Assembly: GCA_023489135.1 (NCBI GenBank)
Contig: JAMDCE010000578.1
Span: 1 to 12,424, forward strand
Direction of reading: 5' to 3'
Source: Chloroflexota bacterium
Lineage (GTDB): Bacteria; Chloroflexota; Chloroflexia; JAMDCE01
DNA: 12,424 nt
Shown: positions 8,610 through 12,424 of the stretch, piece after piece
Layout: every line of letters starts with the position of its first letter
Numbering within the stretch: position 1 is the first letter of the stretch
Translations under genes and position numbers: made by a program
The notes under the pieces: model-generated
Database searches by the model: none
Seen by the model: only the letters and a program-made list of their open reading frames with translations
What the model was told of the DNA's origin: nothing

Positions 8610-9146
8610 CTAAACTGCGGCTCTGGTCGGGGTCTCGGCGGCCGAGGTAATCGCAGCGATTAACTGTACTACGCCGAAGACAATCGAGTAGAGGCCGATC
8701 GCCCAGATGAGCGCCAGGACTCCTTCACTAGGGAAAGCTATCACGTACAGGCCGAAAATCAACGACACGATGCCGGCCACGACGCACAGCCACCCAGGAA
8801 TACCTACAGCCGGTCGCGCAGCCGTCACGATTAGGAGCACTCCTGTGACAATGGCCCAAGCCACGATGAAGTACAGCGCGAGCAACGCGGTGATTCCAGG
8901 CCAGAACAAGGTGATCAGGCCTGCGACGATGCCAACTGCCCCGATTGCTATGTGTTGCCACTGCCTGCGTCCGATCCCGGTGATCAGAGCGACGATGCCG
9001 TAGACGAAGACGTAGATGCCGAAAAACAACACCACGGCGAAGACGGTGATTCCGGGCCAGACCAGAAGCAACACGCCAAAGATCACGCCAAAGATGCCTC
9101 GCAGCGCTAACATCCAGGGCTCAGAAGTCGCTGTCATCGGATACAT
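8610..9146 (-). CDS. HdeD-like (DUF308) six-helix membrane protein
   Basis: This 178-residue protein is almost entirely hydrophobic, with six predicted membrane helices near 11-32, 34-57, 65-84, 86-108, 116-137 and 142-165. It is built from three similar two-helix units: WPGIT follows the first helix (30-34) and the third (82-86), with FPSEG at the equivalent place in the last unit. This is the arrangement of the DUF308/HdeD family. HdeD of E. coli is linked to acid resistance, but most family members have no known function, so none is claimed. The ATG at 9146 is supported by AAGGAGGTG eight bases upstream; an internal ATG at 9137 is less likely. The gene stands alone, convergent with the mannosidase gene, and has no obvious tie to sugar metabolism. 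Confidence 0.88.
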   Translation of the reverse strand: MYPMTATSEPWMLALRGIFGVIFGVLLLVWPGITVFAVVLFFGIYVFVYGIVALITGIGRRQWQHIAIGAVGIVAGLITLFWPGITALLALYFIVAWAIVTGVLLIVTAARPAVGIPGWLCVVAGIVSLIFGLYVIAFPSEGVLALIWAIGLYSIVFGVVQLIAAITSAAETPTRAAV

Positions 9147-9366
9147 CTCTGTAGCACCTCCTTTCCTGCTGACCTAGGAGGCTGAAGCTAGTTCGAAAGG
9201 CCACTGACCGGGAAACCCACTCCGCGGCCAAACAGACGCAACAGCTAAGTCGAACACCGCAACCAATCTGCCAAAGCCCTTCTTCCGCCCAGACCAATGT
9301 TTTCGACAATTGATCCTGCCGACCTCCTATACCTCCATGTTACAAAATTAACGCACTAAAGTAAAG

Positions 9367-9395
9367 AGTAAATAGAGGGTTCGATATTATGTCAT
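9367..9395 (-). promoter_or_regulatory. Candidate promoter for the HdeD-like gene
   Basis: On the minus strand ATGACA (9395-9390, five of six) and TTTACT (9372-9367, four of six) are separated by 17 bases. A start near 9360 would give a leader of about 215 bases. The -35 lies inside the 9385-9399 palindrome. The match is moderate. Confidence 0.35.
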
Positions 9396-9399
9396 AATA
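9385..9399. promoter_or_regulatory. Perfect 15-base palindrome, possible operator
   Basis: TATTATG, T, CATAATA is perfectly self-complementary apart from its central base. It overlaps the -35 of the candidate HdeD promoter and contains a variant of the recurring TTATGTCA(A/T) element. Five bases away, TGCAT, C, ATGCA (9404-9414) is a second odd palindrome. Both suit binding by a dimeric regulator. Confidence 0.45.
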
Positions 9400-9432
9400 G
9401 GAGTGCATCATGCATTGTTGTGAAAGCGGTTC

Positions 9433-9478
9433 CGCCGCGGCGTAGCTCGACACCTGCGGGGACGACATCGCCGCGGCG
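9433..9478. repeat. Two copies of the palindrome CGCCGCGGCG
   Basis: The ten-base palindrome CGCCGCGGCG occurs at 9433-9442 and 9469-9478, each followed by T, 36 bases apart. A third copy ends the window (12415-12424). The function is unknown; it could be a small repeated binding site or chance in GC-rich DNA. Confidence 0.35.
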
Positions 9479-9615
9479 TCAGCCAGGGAAAATACGTATA
9501 TTGGGGTTGGGAGATTTCGCCCCCGAGGTTTCCCAACTCATCTCCGCCAGGCCGGGATTGAAGGAGCCACCCTGAGCTTGCTTGCTCTCTTTTGACTGGG
9601 AGTCCGGCATGGGAA

Positions 9616-9640
9616 AGGGGCAGGTTTGAAACCTGCCCCT
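9616..9640 (-). terminator. Hairpin terminator of the cellulase gene
   Basis: AGGGGCAGGTTT (9616-9627) and AAACCTGCCCCT (9629-9640) are perfect 12-base arms around one central base. It begins 36 bases after the cellulase stop codon on the minus strand and is followed there by TTCCC, making a short T-run with the last base of the arm. It resembles the hairpin at 40-67 in its outer AAGGGGC/GCCCC stem. Confidence 0.65.
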
Positions 9641-9676
9641 GAGATTCTGTGTACCTGTCAGAGTGGTAGCCGGTCG

Positions 9677-11566
9677 CTAGCTCGGGTTCTTCGCGGCGAC
9701 CTTGGCCTCTTTCTCCAGTTTCTTCTCCTTCTCCTGCACCGCGTACTGGTCTGGATCCATTCCCCAGATTTGCTGGTCACCCCTGTAGATGCCGATGCGC
9801 TCCCATTCGGCCGGCCAGTGGTAGTCACGGTAGCTGTAGTGACCCTCCTGGTAGTAGGCCTGTCCATCGGCCTGCGTAATGTTCAGCCGGAAGCCAGATT
9901 GCAGTCGCGGCGGGACGATGGTGCCCTTGGCAAAAGTCATCTTCACGTAGTAAATCGTGTCGACGGTCTCTTTGCCTGCGTACGGTAGCACCTCCGTCTT
10001 GACGCTGGACGGCTCTATGGGCTTGCCAATAGTCTTGGCGCTGTCTACCCGGACGACCTGGTCCTTCGGGGTATTCTTGCCCTCGGTTCCGGCCGGTCCA
10101 AACCAGTAGCGCACCTCCAGGTCGGAGATATCCATAGGCTTGTCGGTCTGGTTGGCGATGTAGATCTCTGGCTGCAGCTCCTTGGTCCACTTGAGCCTGG
10201 TCGTGTCCTGATGAAGACCCTTCACCGCCTGGCCAGCGGGCCGAGGGTCTGGTTGGACCGACGTGTCCACGGTCTCAGGACTGACGTTCTCCATCAGTTG
10301 GAACTGGTAGGTGGTCAAGAGATCCTGCTTGTCCTGGATTACGGTCTTCCAGTCCTTGTCTTTCAGGAGGCCACCGGTATCCGCGGAGTTGCCGTTGAAA
10401 GCCCAGTAGGTGTAACTTATGCCGTTGTCCTTCAAATACTGGACCAGCGCGCGCTGCCAGATTCCCTCGACATCGGTGCCTACCGACTCTCCACCAAACT
10501 CACCTAACAGCAGCGGAGCAACACCCTGTTTCACAATGTAGCCCCAGTGGTGATCCCACACCTCGGGTAGGTTCTTCGGGAAGTCAGGATCCTTGAACCA
10601 GCCCTGCAAGTAGACGCCCGGACCATAATCGTGGGCGCTGTAGACCAGCCGGTTAGGCACATTCAGTCTGATCGGCATCGTGCCAGCAAATTGAAGCGAA
10701 CCACCCATCCAATACCAGTCGAGGACGTTGCCAAAGTCATCCTCGGACTTCTCGATACCCTCGACGACGATCAGCCAGGCGGGGTTTACGTCCAGAATGG
10801 CGTTCCCCGCCTTCTCGGCCGCGAGGCGCCAGTCTGTCTTGGGATCATCCGTTCCCCAGGTCGCGTCGCCAGCGGGCTCGTTGTGCAGGTCCGCTCCGAT
10901 CACTGTGTCATTCCCGTAGTAGCGCTGCGCCATGAACCTCCAGTCGTTGATCCACTGCTGCTCGCTAAGGGCATCGGAGTACCAGAGCTTCGATTGTCCG
11001 AGGCTAGTGGGTCGATGCTGATCGAGGATGATCTTCAGGTTCCGCTTACCCGCCTCAGTGACGATCTTATCCATAATCTGAAGTCCGTTCAGTCCCTTCA
11101 GATCCTCGTTCTTGTAGAAGTCGATGCCCTCAGGAGGCTGCTGGTTGGTATCCAGCAACTCATTGGAGAAAGGTAGACGGATGGTGTTGTAGCCAAGTGA
11201 GACGATCTGGTCCAGCATGTCCTTGTAATTTCGCTCCCACAGGCCGTGAGGCGCCAGCACGCCAGTTTCAGCGCCAAACCAGTTTACCCCCGTGATCCTG
11301 ACCTCTTTTCCCTTGGAATCAACGATCTTGGTGCCATCAGTGTGGAGATAGTTGAGCTTAGACAGGGCATCCAACTTCTCCCTGCTGACGGTCGGAGTGG
11401 GAGGGTTGCCAGGTGCTTGAAGCGGGGAAGTATTGGCCGCCGTTACCGGGGTCTTGTTAGCCGCTTGGGTAAAGACAGGCCCGCAGGCTGCCAAGAGAAA
11501 CACGAAGAGGCTGGCCACTGAGATTAGCGCAAAGTAGCCCTTTTTTCGCCGCCGAAATGTGTCCAC
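9677..11566 (-). CDS. GH5 endoglucanase lipoprotein with C-terminal CBM3
   Basis: This enzyme should hydrolyse beta-1,4-glucan (cellulose) at the cell surface. Numbered from the GTG at 11566 (629 residues), a basic n-region and hydrophobic core lead to a LAAC lipobox with Cys28, then a Thr/Pro/Asn-rich linker to about 65. The GH5 barrel covers about 70-420 and closely resembles the GH5 subfamily 1 enzyme E1 of Acidothermus. It carries GYNTIRLPFS (125-134), LDQHRP (181-186), acid/base Glu230 in LHNEP and nucleophile Glu356 in LGEFGGE. A CBM3-type beta sandwich follows at about 457-605, ending in the family-like QIWGMDP. The last 22 residues are Lys/Glu-rich. GTG (11566) or TTG (11569) is preferred: AAAGG lies 9 or 6 bases upstream and the signal peptide has normal length. 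An in-frame TTG at 11635 would add 23 residues ahead of it. Mannan or glucomannan activity is possible. Confidence 0.92.
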   Translation of the reverse strand: MDTFRRRKKGYFALISVASLFVFLLAACGPVFTQAANKTPVTAANTSPLQAPGNPPTPTVSREKLDALSKLNYLHTDGTKIVDSKGKEVRITGVNWFGAETGVLAPHGLWERNYKDMLDQIVSLGYNTIRLPFSNELLDTNQQPPEGIDFYKNEDLKGLNGLQIMDKIVTEAGKRNLKIILDQHRPTSLGQSKLWYSDALSEQQWINDWRFMAQRYYGNDTVIGADLHNEPAGDATWGTDDPKTDWRLAAEKAGNAILDVNPAWLIVVEGIEKSEDDFGNVLDWYWMGGSLQFAGTMPIRLNVPNRLVYSAHDYGPGVYLQGWFKDPDFPKNLPEVWDHHWGYIVKQGVAPLLLGEFGGESVGTDVEGIWQRALVQYLKDNGISYTYWAFNGNSADTGGLLKDKDWKTVIQDKQDLLTTYQFQLMENVSPETVDTSVQPDPRPAGQAVKGLHQDTTRLKWTKELQPEIYIANQTDKPMDISDLEVRYWFGPAGTEGKNTPKDQVVRVDSAKTIGKPIEPSSVKTEVLPYAGKETVDTIYYVKMTFAKGTIVPPRLQSGFRLNITQADGQAYYQEGHYSYRDYHWPAEWERIGIYRGDQQIWGMDPDQYAVQEKEKKLEKEAKVAAKNPS

Positions 11567-11662
11567 CAAGTGTTGCCTTTCTGTTAGTCGCCATGGTTTT
11601 CCGAGCGCTGCGTTCGCAGGCCGTCGTAGCCGCAAGTCGCCCCAGGCACCGGGTGCTATCTC

Positions 11663-11677
11663 GGACTATAACAGTCC
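11663..11677 (-). promoter_or_regulatory. Palindrome with an embedded -10 box upstream of the cellulase gene
   Basis: GGACT, ATAAC, AGTCC is an inverted repeat about 100 bases before the cellulase start. On the minus strand it contains TATAGT (11670-11665), a five-of-six -10 box. No good -35 is seen at the right spacing, so an activator-dependent promoter or an operator within the leader are both possible. The minus-strand nonamer TGTTATAGT is shared with the -10 region of the transporter promoter. Confidence 0.35.
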
Positions 11678-12124
11678 CACGCAGCTTGAAGATCCAGACC
11701 GTTGACCGGCAAGAAAGTCGTTTCCTGCCACCCTGTCTTGAGATCTTCTTCCCTTTCGTGGAAAGGTTTTCGTTCGATCAATTCCGTTTGACCGGGACCG
11801 GCCAGCTACTCAGTTAACGCAATAAGCTCCCTCCTGGATAGATTTCGTGTGGCTCAGTGCGCGAGGCGCTCCTCTGGCGCAGTCATCAGCGCCTATCTCT
11901 CCCGGAGATGTCCTCCAGGCATTACATGGGACAGAAGAAAGGGAATCCGCGGCCGCGCCTGACGCCCGGTCATCTATTGGTCGGCCACAAAGCCCACCCC
12001 CTCAAACGCAAGAGTGATTGCGATGCTTGGTCCTCGTCGTTGCAAGAGACGGCGACTCACTTGTCCTTCTCGACTCCACGCAAATGGAGCGCAAATTGTC
12101 GTGAAACGCAGGCTATCGACTGGT

Positions 12125-12162
12125 GTGGCATAGGCCGGTGAAAGGCAACCGTCCTATGCCAC
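12125..12162. promoter_or_regulatory. Stable hairpin in the presumed cellulase leader
   Basis: GTGGCATAGG (12125-12134) and CCTATGCCAC (12153-12162) are perfect 10-base arms. Within the loop, CGGT and ACCG can pair further. It would lie about 60-100 bases downstream of the predicted minus-strand start. On the plus strand it is followed by TCTTT and could end a plus-strand transcript; on the minus strand no T-run follows, so a leader structure is more likely there. Confidence 0.5.
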
Positions 12163-12230
12163 TCTTTGCGACACCATAATGACGTTTTGCGATACTGCAG
12201 TGGAAATCTACGCTCCCACCGTAGGGCGCC

Positions 12231-12259
12231 ATTATATACCGGTATTATCATTATGTCAA
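12231..12259 (-). promoter_or_regulatory. Perfect consensus sigma-70 promoter with palindromic spacer
   Basis: On the minus strand TTGACA (12259-12254) and TATAAT (12236-12231) match the consensus at all twelve positions and are separated by exactly 17 bases. Transcription would start near 12224 and run toward the cellulase gene. The spacer holds the perfect palindrome ATACCGGTAT (12236-12245), which abuts the -10 box and could be a repressor site. The -35 lies in another copy of the TTATGTCAA element (12251-12259). Confidence 0.75.
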
Positions 12260-12424
12260 GTTTTCAAACACCAATATTCCAACACAATGGATAAGAGCGC
12301 AGCCGACCCGAGAGCTCCGAAGAGCTTAGAGCAGAGAGCACCTCGACCTTTTTGGGCTATCTGCCGAACCAATCTCAGAACACCTAAGTCCGCAAAAAGG
12401 GGGTAGAGGGCTGCCGCCGCGGCG

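Larger units (their letters stand above)
9147..9676. other. Gene-free spacer between the cellulase and HdeD-like genes
   Basis: I see no convincing gene in these 530 bases. From left to right they hold the HdeD ribosome site and leader, an AT-rich stretch (about 9335-9400) with a candidate minus-strand promoter and two palindromes, two copies of CGCCGCGGCG, a hairpin at 9506-9537 (GTTGGGA/TCCCAAC) and the cellulase terminator at 9616-9640. Confidence 0.7.
11567..12424. other. Gene-free region upstream of the cellulase gene
   Basis: I find no convincing protein gene in these 858 bases: the open frames here lack ribosome sites or protein-like composition. The region holds a strong minus-strand promoter (12231-12259), a cluster of TTTGCG/CGCAAA hexamers (12079-12194), a stable hairpin (12125-12162), a palindrome with a -10 box (11663-11677) and a CGCCGCGGCG palindrome at the end. 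Transcription from the strong promoter would give a leader of about 650 bases before the cellulase, or a separate small RNA. Confidence 0.65.

Noticed and set aside
9121..9309. 62-codon minus-strand frame with a TTG start that overlaps the HdeD-like start
   Set aside because: A good AGGAGG lies upstream, but it is about 13 bases from the TTG, too far for efficient use. The product has no recognisable features. A leader peptide cannot be fully excluded.
9573..9595. GAGC..GCTC hairpin followed by TCTTTT on the plus strand
   Set aside because: A four-base stem is too weak for a terminator and no plus-strand gene precedes it.
12057..12251. 64-codon minus-strand frame upstream of the cellulase
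   Set aside because: Its start codon lies between the -35 and -10 of the strong promoter, so it would not be on that transcript, and the translation looks random.
12313..12326. Small hairpin AGCTC, CGAA, GAGCT
   Set aside because: The stem is only five base pairs, no T-run follows and there is no neighbouring gene it could serve.

Overview
The window looks like a chromosomal stretch of a GC-rich bacterium that lives on plant or microbial polysaccharides. The gene set (two lipoproteins with lipobox motifs of the form LAACGP, a carbohydrate-uptake-1 type ABC transporter, a long GH38 alpha-mannosidase, a GH5 cellulase with a CBM3, an HdeD-like protein) and the palindromes at gene ends remind me most of Chloroflexota. 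That is an impression from protein style, since no rRNA or other phylogenetic marker is present. I see no tRNA, CRISPR array, insertion sequence or phage gene.

Layout. Positions 134-3605 (minus strand) carry a three-gene operon: a sugar-binding lipoprotein (3605-2124), a MalF-type permease (2020-1010) and a MalG-type permease (1006-134), ended by a hairpin at 40-67. A 43-base hairpin sits between the binding-protein and permease genes. A 646-base divergent regulatory region (3606-4251) separates this operon from a plus-strand pair: the transporter ATPase (4252-5349) and, 37 bases downstream, a GH38 alpha-mannosidase (5387-8443). Hairpins at 8477-8520 and 8556-8589 separate this pair from the convergent, minus-strand HdeD-like gene (8610-9146). 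A 530-base spacer follows, then a minus-strand GH5 endoglucanase lipoprotein with a CBM3 (9677-11566). The last 858 bases (11567-12424) hold no convincing gene. They do contain a perfect consensus minus-strand promoter at 12231-12259, a hairpin and repeated hexamers.

How the genes fit together. The binding protein, two permeases and ATPase form a complete importer. The mannosidase has no signal peptide, so it most likely cuts imported mannose-containing oligosaccharides in the cytoplasm. The cellulase is predicted to be anchored outside the cell by lipid, where it would cut beta-1,4-glucan (or perhaps glucomannan). Its genetic link to the importer is only proximity plus some shared short sequence elements near promoters.

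I found no clearly new protein system. The least ordinary material is regulatory: the intercistronic hairpin, the consensus promoter with a palindrome in its spacer and a long leader, and a recurring TTATGTCA(A/T) element at four intergenic sites.
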